DNA of 64,000 nucleotides from Gemmatimonadetes bacterium 2013_60CM_65_52. GTDB lineage: Bacteria > Gemmatimonadota > Gemmatimonadetes > Gemmatimonadales > Gemmatimonadaceae. Positions 17,494 to 27,700 of the stretch are shown here, one piece after another. The notes under the pieces were generated by a model, which ran no database searches, was not told where the DNA came from, and worked only from the letters and a program-made list of their open reading frames with translations. The stretch spans positions 513,406 through 577,405 of the forward strand of contig NGFI01000002.1 of assembly GCA_002215645.1 (NCBI GenBank). Direction: 5' to 3'. Numbering within the stretch: position 1 is the stretch's first letter; each line of letters opens with the position of its first letter. The position numbers and the translations under genes are program-made.

Positions 17494-17533
17494 TCGCAAA
17501 GGGGGCCCGGGTTTGCCGGGCCCCCTTTTGCGA
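17494..17533. terminator. Strong bidirectional hairpin terminator
   Basis: A 17-18 bp inverted repeat (left arm TCGCAAAGGGGGCCCGG, right arm CCGGGCCCCCTTTTGCGA) with a short loop lies between the histidine kinase start and the fecR-like stop. It can end transcription of the fecR-like gene on the minus strand before it enters the kinase gene. Confidence 0.75.
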
Positions 17534-17585
17534 CGAGTACCGCATGCCGGATCTACCGGGCACGCGGCTATCTCTTAGAGCATTC

Positions 17586-18818
17586 TCAACGCAGACGCGT
17601 CTTCCGGTCCGCGGTGTCCACGAATGCCATGTTCTCGCCAACGTAGCCGAATCGGAGACCGGCGCTCGTGGCCACCTGCTGGACCGCCTGCATGGCCGAA
17701 TCGAGCGAGGCCTTCACCGTCACCGGCCGCTTCAGCAAGGCGACGTCCGCGACGCGAACGTCATACCCGTACCAGCGCTTGAGCGCCGCGACGCCATCCT
17801 TGAGCGTGCGATGCGAGAGGGCCAGCGAACCCTTCCGCCATGCCGTGACCTCCTCGATCTCGTCCGCCGTGGCCGCACGCGTTCCTGACGCCGAGATGAC
17901 GACGCCCGCCCCCGCGTTCACCGCCTGCGGCTGATCGCCGACACGTACCTCGACCGACCCTTCGCCGACGACCACCGTGCTCGTGGAGTCGTCGCCGTAG
18001 GCTTGCACCGTGAACGAGGTACCGGTGGCCACCACGACGGCGTTCCGCACATGGACCTGGAACGGGTCCTTGAGTCCTGGTGCGACGTCGAACGTCGCGG
18101 CGCCCTCGATCTTCACGCCACGGAGCTGCGGGCCAAAGTCCTTCGGTATGCTGAGCTTCGAGTCCGGTGCGACGTGCGCGATGCTTCCGTCGGCAAGACT
18201 GATCTCGCCGGCGCGACCTGGAGGCGTCGGCACGACACGCGCATCGCTGGCGTTGACGGCCTTGGCGATCTTGCCCTTGGCTGCGACCACATCCATCACC
18301 TTCATCCCGCCGAGCACGGCCACGGCCGCGGCGACGGCGAGTCCAACGGCGATGGCGATGCCGCGATTGGAGCCCACCTTGGCGATGTGGCCGGCGGCCT
18401 CGTGACGGGACGCCGCGGCGACGGCCGCGAGCGTGCCCGGTGCATGTGCTTCACCATGCAGCGCGTGCTGGATGTGCAGCCACGACTCGTCGGGGTTGAT
18501 CGCACCGCTGCTGGCGTGGTGTGTTTCCGCGTGGCCCGCGAAGCGGTGCGCCGCGGCGCGTCGGCTGAGGGCGCGGGCGGCGGCGTGATGCACGTCCTGC
18601 GTGAGAAAGGTGGTCAGCTCCTCAGTGGTCTTGAACTGCGCGCGGGCGTCCCACGCGCGGACAAAGGCACCTTCCACCACTTTCGGGGCAAGGGCAAAGG
18701 CATCCGCGCCAAGCTGGGCGCGGGCTTTTTCACCGAGCGACGCATGCTGGGCGAAGAAGAATCGCTTGAGGGCGTCTTCGTCGCGCAGCGGAACGTCCGG
18801 CTTTACGGGTGTCGTCAT
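17586..18818 (-). CDS. FecR-like anti-sigma protein with degenerate sigma-like N-terminus
   Basis: A 410-residue protein. Residues ~10-95 (ALAPKVVEGAFVRAWDARAQ, FLTQDVHHAAARALSRRAA) resemble ECF sigma region 2 with its helix, linker and arginine-rich end, although key aromatic and basic promoter-melting residues are not clear. A single transmembrane helix is at ~152-171, a FecR domain at ~200-310 (GEISLADGSIAHVAPDSKL, VVATGTSFTVQAY), and a C-terminal secretin/TonB-short-like DUF4974 region at ~340-402. FecR proteins transmit a signal from an outer-membrane receptor to an ECF sigma factor. The nearest receptor is the SusC gene at 20217. No separate sigma gene is next to it. Confidence 0.85.
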   Translation of the reverse strand: MTTPVKPDVPLRDEDALKRFFFAQHASLGEKARAQLGADAFALAPKVVEGAFVRAWDARAQFKTTEELTTFLTQDVHHAAARALSRRAAAHRFAGHAETHHASSGAINPDESWLHIQHALHGEAHAPGTLAAVAAASRHEAAGHIAKVGSNRGIAIAVGLAVAAAVAVLGGMKVMDVVAAKGKIAKAVNASDARVVPTPPGRAGEISLADGSIAHVAPDSKLSIPKDFGPQLRGVKIEGAATFDVAPGLKDPFQVHVRNAVVVATGTSFTVQAYGDDSTSTVVVGEGSVEVRVGDQPQAVNAGAGVVISASGTRAATADEIEEVTAWRKGSLALSHRTLKDGVAALKRWYGYDVRVADVALLKRPVTVKASLDSAMQAVQQVATSAGLRFGYVGENMAFVDTADRKTRLR

Positions 18819-19158
18819 GGCAGGCTCCAGCCGTGGTGTGGTTCGACTGAATTGCGCGTCCGAACACTATTGTCCGATTCCCTGACTATATACGGAAACT
18901 TTTGTGTGCCGTCCAGAATGGGGCGAACAGACTCAGCAGTTTTGAGGTAGGACCCAGGACGCTAGGACAATAGACGGCAAGCCCGACTGTCCTACCGAGC
19001 GCGACCATAAATCGTTGCTCCACAACACTTTACATGCGACGCAGGACCTATTAGCTTTATGACTCCCGCCTGAAGCTCGCCGGGCGCTTTTCAGCGCCAA
19101 CGGAGTATGACGTACGTCCCCGCCTGGCGCCCATCGCGCCGCAGCCGACAAGGAGTCC
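18819..19158. other. Gene-free divergent region between fecR-like and ykuD_2-like genes
   Basis: About 340 bases without a convincing gene and with lower G+C than its surroundings. It should hold the promoters of both divergent genes. It includes copies of a GTAGGAC motif (18946, 18963) and its inverse at 18989-18995 forming a loose inverted repeat, a small GGCGC/GCGCC hairpin around 19083-19098, and the AGGAG ribosome binding site (19151-19155) of the downstream gene. I see no certain -10/-35 pair. Confidence 0.5.
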
Positions 19159-19965
19159 ATGCGTCCATCAAGGCACTTTCAGCACGTGCTCGCCGGTACG
19201 AGCGCCCTCATCTTTGCTGGTGCGCAGGTCGCACCGAGCTCGTCCGCGACGGGGCCCGTGCTCGAGGCCGCCGCTGCATTCGTGTCGCCGCCGGCAAGCC
19301 CATCTGCAAACGTACACCCCACGAACAGCGTCGCCGCCGTCACGCATTCGGCTCTCGTCGCATTCACGAACGTGGTTCGGCCGCTCAGTCATCCGCAGGC
19401 CCTCGAGAGTGCGTTTCACAGCTATTTCGCGTTCAGGGCGGCGCACGCCGACGACGTGCGGAAACCATATCTGTACTTCGTCGATTACGGCCTCGCCAGC
19501 ACGCAGCCGCGCGGCTACGTGTTCGACATGGAGAAGCTGACGATCGTCGACGGCCCCTTCACGGTTGCACACGGTCGCGGATCATCCGTGTCGCAGTACG
19601 GTGTCCCGACGCGCTTCTCGAATTACTCGGGAAGCAGCACCACGTCGCTCGGCCTGTACGTCGCGCAGTCGACCTACGACTTTCACGGGCACGCCGGCGG
19701 CGGAACGTACAGCGCCCTCGGCATGCGACTTCAGGGCGTGTCGCGCGGATTCAACGACCAGGCGCTTGCACGCGGCGTCGTGGCGCACGGCGCTCCGTAC
19801 GTGACCGCGACGAAAGCGGGCCGCAGTCAGGGCTGTCCCGCAATGGAGCCCGCGCGCGCGCAGCGCTTGCTGCCCAAGCTCGCGGATGGCGGTCTGGTGT
19901 TTCTCTTCGCGCCCGATGCCACGTGGCTGCAACATGATCCATGGGTGAGTGCGACGACCGACTGA
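19159..19965 (+). CDS. YkuD_2-type murein L,D-transpeptidase-like protein
   Basis: A 268-residue exported protein with an N-terminal signal (AGTSALIFAGAQVAPSSSA). The C-terminal half has the YkuD_2 family pattern: YLYFVDYGLAS, VAHGRGSSVSQYGVPTRFSN, then VVAHGAPYVTATKAGRSQGCPA with His and Cys226 as probable catalytic residues. This is a different branch from the L,D-transpeptidase at 11321. AGGAG lies just upstream of the ATG. A second overlapping frame (19107-19937) is a shadow. Acts presumably on peptidoglycan in the periplasm. Confidence 0.85.
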   Translation: MRPSRHFQHVLAGTSALIFAGAQVAPSSSATGPVLEAAAAFVSPPASPSANVHPTNSVAAVTHSALVAFTNVVRPLSHPQALESAFHSYFAFRAAHADDVRKPYLYFVDYGLASTQPRGYVFDMEKLTIVDGPFTVAHGRGSSVSQYGVPTRFSNYSGSSTTSLGLYVAQSTYDFHGHAGGGTYSALGMRLQGVSRGFNDQALARGVVAHGAPYVTATKAGRSQGCPAMEPARAQRLLPKLADGGLVFLFAPDATWLQHDPWVSATTD

Positions 19966-19994
19966 TCGCAAGATTCGACGACCGACGGACGGTG

Positions 19995-20028
19995 AACGGT
20001 GAACGCTGCCGTTCACCGTTCTGCTTTT
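19995..20028 (+). terminator. Terminator after the ykuD_2-like gene
   Basis: A perfect 10-bp stem AACGGTGAAC / GTTCACCGTT (19995-20004 and 20011-20020) with a six-base loop is followed by CTGCTTTTCT. It stands 30 bases after the stop codon and isolates the SusC/SusD operon from read-through. The arm is preceded by a further GGTGAAC copy, related to the heptamer repeats seen elsewhere. Confidence 0.75.
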
Positions 20029-20216
20029 CTGCTCGTGGCTCCCCTTTCGCGTGCCGAGATCCGCCGCTACGATGAACGACTCTCCGCACCCACGGTACCG
20101 CGCGCGCCTGTGACCCATCCGCGCGAAACCGGGTGAGTGTGTACGTAGGTCGCGTTCCTCGAGCGGCAGTTTGCAGTTTGAGCGGACGAACATTCCTCCA
20201 GACAGGATTTCCTTTC

Positions 20217-23200
20217 ATGCGAATGGTGCCAGCCAGGATGGCGGCGAACGCCGTGGCGTTTGCGCTTCTGTTCCTGATCTCGACCGCCGGCTTCGCTGCG
20301 GCCCAGGGCACGATCACCGGACGGGTGACTGCTCAGGGTACCGGCGAGGCCATCCTCGAAACACGTGTGCTCGTCGTCGGTACGAGCCTCGTGGCGACCA
20401 CAGGGACCGACGGCCGCTACACCCTCCGCGGCGTGCCGAATGGCGCGCAACAGATCCGCGTTCTCCGCGTCGGCTTCGCCGAGCAGAAAAAGGGCGTCGA
20501 CGTGGCGGCCGGTCAGACGGCGACACTGGACTTCGTGTTGTCGGCCGTCGTGGTCAAGCTCGCGGAAGTGGTGACGACGGCGACGGGTGAGGCGCGCCGC
20601 GTCGAGCTGGGCAATACCGTGAGTAACATCAACGCGGCGCAGCGCACCGCGACGGCGCCGGTGAAGAGCCTCGCTGACGTGCTCGCCGGCCAGGCGCCCG
20701 GCGTGCAGGTCGCATCGGGATCCGTCACCGGGTCGGGCGCGCGGGTCCGCATTCGCGGAACGAGCTCGCTCTCCTTGTCGAGCGATCCGATTTACGTCAT
20801 CGACGGCGTGCGCATGACCAGCTCCACCGGCTCCGTGAGCCCGAACATCTTCGTCGGCTCCGGCGACGGACGCGGCACGCAGACGCGCGCGCTCGACATC
20901 AATCCGGACGACATCGAGAACATCGAGATCGTGAAGGGACCGTCGGCGGCGACGTTGTACGGCACCGACGCGGCAAACGGCGTCATCGTGATCACCACGA
21001 AGCACGGTCGCGGCGGCCCGCAAAAATGGACGGCGTTCGGGGAAACCGGGCTGCTGAAGGATCGCAACACCTATCCGACGGCGTACACCACCCTCGTAAA
21101 GGGTGCGACGGCCCTGAGCCAGATCTGTCGCCTCACGGCGCAGGCGGCGGGGACCTGCACGCCCGACTCGCTGCGCTCGTACAGTCTGTTCACGGATCCG
21201 ACGGCATCTCCCATCGGCAGCGGCTCGCGCCGCCAGGGCGGCGTGCAACTCAGCGGAGGATCGGAGACGCTCCGCTACTTCTCGTCGGGACAGTTCGAGG
21301 ACGAGATCGGTGTCTATCAGATTCCGTCATACGAGATCTCGCGGCTCGACACGATTGGCGGCACCCGCGAAGAATGGATTCATCCCAATCGCCTCTCGCG
21401 CCAGAATCTTCGGGCGAACATCAACGCGTCGCCGAGCGGCTCACTCGACGTCTCGGTGAACACGGGCTTCGTGCACAGCACGACGCGCATTCCGCAGACG
21501 GACAACAACTCGCTCGGGCTTCTTTCGCATGCGTACGGCGGCCCGGGCTTCGTCAGCATGCCGAGCGTGGGCTACAACCTCAGCTCGACGGGGGCGCAAT
21601 TGCACGGTTATCGCGCGTCCACGCCTGGCGACATCTTCCAGAACACCACGACGCAGGAGATCAACCGCTTCATCGGCAGCACGAATGCGAACTGGCGTCC
21701 GATCTCCTGGCTGGCGAACCGCGCCAACGTCGGCATCGACTACACGGCGCGCCAGGATCAACAGCTGTGCCGCCGGGGGACGTGTGCCGACATCGGCAGC
21801 ACGCGGCTCGGGTTGGTCGAGGACGACCGCGCGAGCATCAACACCTTCTCGGCGGATGTCGGCAGCACGGCGACGTTCGCTCCGGCCGCATCGATGAACT
21901 TCAAGACCACCGTTGGTGCGCAGTACGTGAATGCGTACTCGGGCCGCAACGGCTCGGGCACCAGCAATCTCGCGCCGGGCACGCAGACGGTGAGTGCGGG
22001 GGCCACGCCGTTTTCCGACGAGGCGACGTCCTCGAGCCGCACTCTGGGTCTGTTCATCGAGGAAGCCGCCGCGTTTCGCGATCGGCTCTTCCTCACGGCC
22101 GCGCTTCGCACGGACCAGAACAGCGCGTTCGGCACGAACTTCCAGCGCGTCGTCTACCCGAAGCTGAGCGCGTCGTATCTCATCAGCGAAGAGTCGTTCT
22201 TCCCCAAGCCTCGCTTCCTGTCGGAGCTTCGCCTCCGCGCCGCGCTCGGTGAATCGGGCGTGCAGCCCGGGCCGCTCGACGCGCTGCGCTTCTACGCGCC
22301 GGCGACCGTAAACATCAACGCCGTGGATCAGCCCGCCGTGCAGTTTTCGACGCTCGGCAACTCCGACCTGCGCCCCGAGCGCGCTCGCGAGTTCGAGGGC
22401 GGGTTCGACGCGCGGATGTTCGATAGCCGCGTCACGCTCGAGGCGACCTACTACAGCAAGGTGACGAAGGATGCGCTGATCTCCGCGGTGATCCCGCCGT
22501 CCGCGGGCTCCGGCGCCACGACGCGCCGGCAGAATCTCGGCTCCGTCAAGAACGCGGGCGCCGAGATGAGCTTGAATGCCCAGCTCGTCGACCGCCGGAA
22601 CTTCGCTTGGAGCACCACGCTGAGCGGCTCGATGAACGAGAACAAGCTCGTGACGCTCGGCGAGGGCATTCAGCCCATCGTCGGCGCGACCATTCGCCAG
22701 GTGCCGGGCTTTCCGCTGAACGGCTACTGGCAGCGTCAGATCCTGAGCTACGACGACAAGGACAAGAACGGCATCATCACAGCCAGCGAAGTCGTCGTGG
22801 ACACCGCCTTCTCGTATATCGGCTACTCCATTCCGCGCTACGAAGCGACGCTGAGCAACGGCATCGAGACGTTCAACCGGAAGGTGCGCATCAACGCGAT
22901 GTTCGACTACAAGGGCGGCAACATGCTGTTGAACGGCACGGAGCGCATTCGCTGTCAGAACCGCAACAACTGCCGCGGTCTCTTCGACCAGACGGCGCCG
23001 CTGTTCGAGCAGGCACGTGTCGTCGCGCTGCGCGACGATCCGTCGCGGACGCAGGCCGGATACATGGAGGGCGCCGGCTTCGTGCGCTTCCGTGAGCTGT
23101 CGGTCACCGCGGACATGCCGCAGATCGTCGCGGCGCATCTGCGCGCGAGCACGGCGAGCATCACCTTCGCCGGCCGGAACCTGTTCAAATGGACGAGCTA

Positions 23201-23324
23201 CAGCGGCATCGATCCGGAGAGCAATGCAGACGCGGGCGGCGGCGGAACGCTGAGCGCACCGAGCGATTTCCAGACGTCACCTCCTGTGACGTTCTACACC
23301 GTTCGACTCAATCTCGGCTTCTGA
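20217..23324 (+). CDS. SusC/RagA-type TonB-linked outer-membrane transporter
   Basis: A 1,035-residue protein. Signal peptide to ~31 (FALLFLISTAGFAAAQG), a carboxypeptidase-regulatory-like domain at ~32-105 (GTITGRVTAQGTGEAIL), a TonB plug at ~115-240 with the SusC signature RIRGTSSLSLSSDPIYVIDG, then a 22-strand-type beta barrel ending in an aromatic C-terminus (YTVRLNLGF). The ATG at 20217 is chosen because it begins the signal peptide; an upstream in-frame codon exists at 20133. Forms an energy-driven uptake pore with the SusD-like lipoprotein encoded 22 bases downstream. Cargo is unknown. Confidence 0.94.
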   Translation: MRMVPARMAANAVAFALLFLISTAGFAAAQGTITGRVTAQGTGEAILETRVLVVGTSLVATTGTDGRYTLRGVPNGAQQIRVLRVGFAEQKKGVDVAAGQTATLDFVLSAVVVKLAEVVTTATGEARRVELGNTVSNINAAQRTATAPVKSLADVLAGQAPGVQVASGSVTGSGARVRIRGTSSLSLSSDPIYVIDGVRMTSSTGSVSPNIFVGSGDGRGTQTRALDINPDDIENIEIVKGPSAATLYGTDAANGVIVITTKHGRGGPQKWTAFGETGLLKDRNTYPTAYTTLVKGATALSQICRLTAQAAGTCTPDSLRSYSLFTDPTASPIGSGSRRQGGVQLSGGSETLRYFSSGQFEDEIGVYQIPSYEISRLDTIGGTREEWIHPNRLSRQNLRANINASPSGSLDVSVNTGFVHSTTRIPQTDNNSLGLLSHAYGGPGFVSMPSVGYNLSSTGAQLHGYRASTPGDIFQNTTTQEINRFIGSTNANWRPISWLANRANVGIDYTARQDQQLCRRGTCADIGSTRLGLVEDDRASINTFSADVGSTATFAPAASMNFKTTVGAQYVNAYSGRNGSGTSNLAPGTQTVSAGATPFSDEATSSSRTLGLFIEEAAAFRDRLFLTAALRTDQNSAFGTNFQRVVYPKLSASYLISEESFFPKPRFLSELRLRAALGESGVQPGPLDALRFYAPATVNINAVDQPAVQFSTLGNSDLRPERAREFEGGFDARMFDSRVTLEATYYSKVTKDALISAVIPPSAGSGATTRRQNLGSVKNAGAEMSLNAQLVDRRNFAWSTTLSGSMNENKLVTLGEGIQPIVGATIRQVPGFPLNGYWQRQILSYDDKDKNGIITASEVVVDTAFSYIGYSIPRYEATLSNGIETFNRKVRINAMFDYKGGNMLLNGTERIRCQNRNNCRGLFDQTAPLFEQARVVALRDDPSRTQAGYMEGAGFVRFRELSVTADMPQIVAAHLRASTASITFAGRNLFKWTSYSGIDPESNADAGGGGTLSAPSDFQTSPPVTFYTVRLNLGF

Positions 23325-23346
23325 CGCCGCGGAGGAATACAGACAC

Positions 23347-24720
23347 ATGAAGATCTCGATCAGACATCGCGGCCGGACAGCAGCGATGCTCGGCGTCCTG
23401 CTGCTCGCGGCGAGCGGGTGTCACGCCATCAGTGACCCGCTCCTCGATGCGCCGCAGCCGGACATCATCAATCCGAACGACGTGCAGAACGCGGACGGTG
23501 CCGAGGCGGCGCGTGTCGGCGCCATCGGTCGGCTCAAGACCATGACGGCGGGCGACGAGAGTACCTGGATCATGGGCGGACTCTTCGCCGACGAATGGAA
23601 GTCCAGCGACACCTTTCAGCAGCGGGACGAGACGGATCAGCGTCTCGTCGATCCGACGAACGCGCAGATCACCACGGCCTTCCGCTTCATCCATCGGGCT
23701 CGTCTGTCGTCGATGCTGGCCATCGGGCTGCTGCGGAAGTACAAGCCGGCACCTGCGTCGAACGTGGGTATGATGTTCTTCGTGAAGGGATTTGCCGAGC
23801 TGCAGTCGGCGCAGGACTTCTGCGATGCGCAGATTTTCAGCGACGCCACGGCGGAACCGATTCAGTATGGGTCGCCGATTACGGTGGCTCAAGCGTTCCA
23901 ACTCGCGTCGGCGTCGTTCGATTCCGCCCTCGCCAACGCGGGTACGGATGCGGGCAGCGCGCTCGTGAACAACCTTGCGAAGCTCGGCAAGGCACGCGCG
24001 CAGATCGGGTTGAAGAACTACGCGGGTGCGGCAACGTTGGTGGCCACGGTGCCGACGAACTTCGTGTTCAACGAGACCTACCTCCAGGTCTCGGGCGACA
24101 ACGGGATCTGGGCGCTCAACAACAGCGTCAAGCGGTACACGGTGCAGGATTCGATCGAGCGGAACGGCGCTCTCGCGGGTACCGCCATCCCGAACGCCCT
24201 TCCGTTCGTTTCGGCCAAGGACCCGCGCGTTCCGACGTCGCGGCCGACCACACGTGGCTTCGATGGAGTGACGCTCTTTGACGCGCAGCAGATCTGGCCC
24301 ACGCGTGAGACGGCGGTTGCGCTCCTGTCTGGCGTAGAGGCTCGGCTCGACGAAGCGGAGGCGGCGCTCAAGGCCGGCGACGTTGCGACGTATCTGCAGA
24401 AGCTCAACGACCTGCGTGCGGCCACCGGCGCGAACAGCGGCGGCGTGGCGGGACTGACTCCGCTCGCCGATCCGGGCACCCAGACAGCGCGCGAGGACCT
24501 GCTGTTCCGCGAGCGCGCATTCTGGAATTTCGGGCGTGGCTCGCGGCTATTCGATCTTCGCCGTCGCATTCGTGATTACGGCCGCGCAACGACGAGCTTC
24601 CCCGGCTCGGGAGCGCCGTTCCACAAGGGCGGAAATTACGGAACGCAGCTCAGTCTCCCGATTCCGCAGGCGGAGCTGAACAACGCGAACGCACAGAGCT
24701 GCGACGCGACCAAGCCGTAG
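23347..24720 (+). CDS. SusD/RagB-like outer-membrane lipoprotein
   Basis: A 457-residue lipoprotein (signal MLGVLLLAASGC, lipid at the Cys). Helical, TPR-like SusD features include GRLKTMTAGDESTWIMGGLF, VKGFAELQSAQDFC, LVNNLAKLGKARAQIGL and the late RERAFWNFGRGSRLFDLRR followed by a KGGNYG loop. SusD proteins form the lid over the SusC barrel and bind the substrate at the cell surface. GGAGGA lies 12 bases before the ATG. It is the last gene of the two-gene operon and is closed by a strong hairpin. Confidence 0.9.
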   Translation: MKISIRHRGRTAAMLGVLLLAASGCHAISDPLLDAPQPDIINPNDVQNADGAEAARVGAIGRLKTMTAGDESTWIMGGLFADEWKSSDTFQQRDETDQRLVDPTNAQITTAFRFIHRARLSSMLAIGLLRKYKPAPASNVGMMFFVKGFAELQSAQDFCDAQIFSDATAEPIQYGSPITVAQAFQLASASFDSALANAGTDAGSALVNNLAKLGKARAQIGLKNYAGAATLVATVPTNFVFNETYLQVSGDNGIWALNNSVKRYTVQDSIERNGALAGTAIPNALPFVSAKDPRVPTSRPTTRGFDGVTLFDAQQIWPTRETAVALLSGVEARLDEAEAALKAGDVATYLQKLNDLRAATGANSGGVAGLTPLADPGTQTAREDLLFRERAFWNFGRGSRLFDLRRRIRDYGRATTSFPGSGAPFHKGGNYGTQLSLPIPQAELNNANAQSCDATKP

Positions 24721-24734
24721 TCGCGTGTGAATGC

Positions 24735-24775
24735 GACGAAGGCCCGCGACGAGTGTCGCGGGCCTTCGTCTTTCC
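24735..24775. terminator. Bidirectional terminator between susD-like and acylase genes
   Basis: A perfect 16-bp stem (GACGAAGGCCCGCGAC / GTCGCGGGCCTTCGTC) with a four-base loop, followed by TTTCC on the plus strand. It lies between two convergent stop codons (24720 and 24788) and can serve both. Confidence 0.9.
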
Positions 24776-24787
24776 AACAAGCACGAG

Positions 24788-27700
24788 TTACGGCGCAATA
24801 CCTGGCCGATAACGGCGAATCGTGCTTCGCTCAATCTCCGATTCACTCCACGCCACCGGCTTGAGCTCCTTCCGCGCAAACATCGCCGCCTGGTCGGCGT
24901 GGTACGGCGAGTCCGGACGCGGGCTTTCACCATATGCCAGTACCGAATACGCGTGCGGCCGATCAGAACCGAATTCGATGGCCAGGATCCACCCATCGCC
25001 GCCTGTGGCCGAGCGCTTGCCGTCAGGGTCGTCCTTGAACCACAGGACGCGAAAGCAGCCGAGGTCGCCGTTGCAGCCGCCGACCGGGACATCGACGTCG
25101 CCGACGCGCACACGATGGACGTCGCCCCACGCAACGTCGAACGCGCCATACCGCTTCGTCGCTTCTCGCACCGCCCAGGAGAATGCGTCCGTCGCTCGGC
25201 TCGCAGTGCGAATGCCGTGCGGCGTGCTCGTCGGGGCGGACGCGGACCATGCCACGGCGAACATGGTGTCAGGGCGCGCGCCCGCCACATAGCGCCGCCA
25301 CCAGAGCTCAAAGAGCACACCGCCCTTGCTGTCCGGTGCTGTGGTGCCGTCCCACTTCGCGATGACGTCGATCGCACGCAGCGTATCTCCGCCGGGATGC
25401 GTCGCACGAACGAGGGACACGAGATCATCACGCACGCGCTCCGCCAGCAACATGCGATAGGAGTGCTTCAAGGTCAGTACGTCCTGGAGGTTCAACTTTC
25501 GATCCGAGTCGATCAGCGAGATCGCGAGCTGACTGCGGAGACCCAGTCGCGGCGACGGGAACCATGACGGATACGACGCAGGATCGAGTGGCTCGCGCAT
25601 GTTGGTGAACCAGGGCGCGTCGTTCTCGTTGTGGACGTATCCGCCCCGTGGATTCAGCACCTGTGGCAGCGAGTCGAACGGCACGTAGTGCGTCCAGATG
25701 TCCGTCACGCCGCGCGCCTGTACGACGACGCTGTCCGAGCCCCTGCCCTGCGGAAGCGACGGTACGGTACCGTTCCAGAGATACAGGATGTTGCCAGCAC
25801 GATCCGCATAGGTGAAGCTCGAGTTGAGCCGTGCGCGCATACCCATGGCGCCCTTCCACTCGGCCAGTGAGCGCGCGCGCATCATCCGAAGAAACTGCTC
25901 TCCGGCGCGAAAGTCGCCGTCCATGCCGGCGCGGAGGACGTAAAGCTTCGTACTGTCGCGATGCACGACAGGTCCATACGGTGTGCGCGCGATCTCACGT
26001 GTTTCGATCGCGAGGGAATCACCGCTCCGGTACTCGACGCTGATCCTGTCGCGCAGAACGGCATGAGTCGCACCGTCGAGCAGATAGTGGTCCGGCCGCG
26101 CTCGATCGAGATCGAGCGCATACACCTGTCCAAGCAGTGGATCGTTGTTCGTGGTGGACCAGCCAAGGTCGCGGTTGAAGCCGCCAATAACGCCGAACGG
26201 GCCGCCGATGCGGAAGTCGCCGTAGAAGTCGAGCGTGTCCTTGACCGCTACGTGCGCCTCGTAGTAGCCGGCACTCCACGCGAGGTGTGGATTGCGCAGC
26301 AGGATCGCGCGCTTCGACGTCGTGCGGCTCGGCGCAAATGCCCAGGCGTTCGATCCCTCGTCCGGGACATCGAGCCACGATGTCATTGGTTCATCGCTTT
26401 CGGCCGGACTCGCCTGGGCCGCATCCGGTTGCGTGCGAACACGACGAAACGACGGATCGATCGACGCAAGTGCGCGGGCAGCCTGCGCCGGCGATGCGAC
26501 GTAGACATCGTGCGCCAGGACGTCATAGCCGGTGAAGCGCGGCACGAAGTGCGCGGGGAATTCCGCCGCGTGCAACTCGACGTAGCGATTCACGCCCGAA
26601 GCGAAGCCCTCGTACACAGCACGTGTTTCCTGATCGAGCAGCGCGTATGTCTCGACGGCACGCGTCCACGCAAGGCGCGCCGCGAAGTCCCGTTCGATGC
26701 TGTCGCGCCCGAACCAGCGTCCCATCTCGCCGCGCGCCTTGATCAGATCGAAGGCGACGCGGGCGCCATAGTCCTCGGACTGCACGTATGCGAGGGCGAA
26801 CTCCGCGGCGGCGAGATTGTCGGCCTTGATGTGCGGAACACCGTGCGTCGTCCGGCGGATCTCGACGTGCGACGCGTGGTCGATCGTCGCATTACCGGAT
26901 CCCGAACGCCGAAGCGCACGTCCGGCGAGTGCTCCCGAATAATGGCCGCCGTCTACCGCGACCGTTCCGTTGACCAATACGTAGCGCATGCCGACCGCGA
27001 GCTCTTCGGGATGCACGTATGTCGCCTTGTCGGCGAACGTGTTCGGGTCGAAGGCCACCACGTCCGCGAACGCACCAATTCTGAGCACGCCGCGGCCGCG
27101 GAGCCCGAGCGTCTCCGCGGTCAACTGACTCGAACGCTGAACCGCCTGCGGAAGCGCGAGGAGCTTGCGACGATAGACGTACTCCCTGAACACGCGTGGA
27201 AACGTTCCGTACTTGCGCGGATGTCCCGTGCTGCCGTCGGAGCCTGTCATCACCCACGGTTGCACGAGGAACTTCTCGATATCCGCGTCCTTCATGTTGA
27301 AGGACGCGACACTCGATCCGCCGTTCGTGATGATCTGGAGCGCGGCATCGATCGGTGACTCCTTTCGTGCAACCGCGATGTCCGCCAGCGTCTTTCCAAC
27401 GATCGACGAGTCGCGCGACGACGTCATCAACAGTGAGGCTGCGCCGCCGCGCCGCGTGAGATTCCGCTCCATGTCGCTCACGAGGCGCCGCCGAATGGCG
27501 GGATCAGCAATGCGCGCACGCAACGAGTCGCCACCACCTTCCTCGGCCCAGCGTGGCAGGAGCGCCGCACTCACACTCGTCCCCGAAGCACTGTACGGAT
27601 ACTGATCCGCCGTGACCGTCAGTCCCTCCCGCCGCGCCGCACGCACCAGTGCGATGACCGAATCCGACTGCCCCCAGACATCCGCGCCGAGTGCCTTGAT

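Noticed and set aside
17494-17533. Terminal inverted repeat of a mobile element
   Set aside because: Arms are adjacent, form a hairpin with a short loop and sit directly after a stop codon, so a terminator is the simpler reading.
11321-19965. The two L,D-transpeptidase-like genes as a recent duplication
   Set aside because: They belong to different YkuD branches (GGPSSTTAGC versus GRSQGCPA) and share no other sequence.
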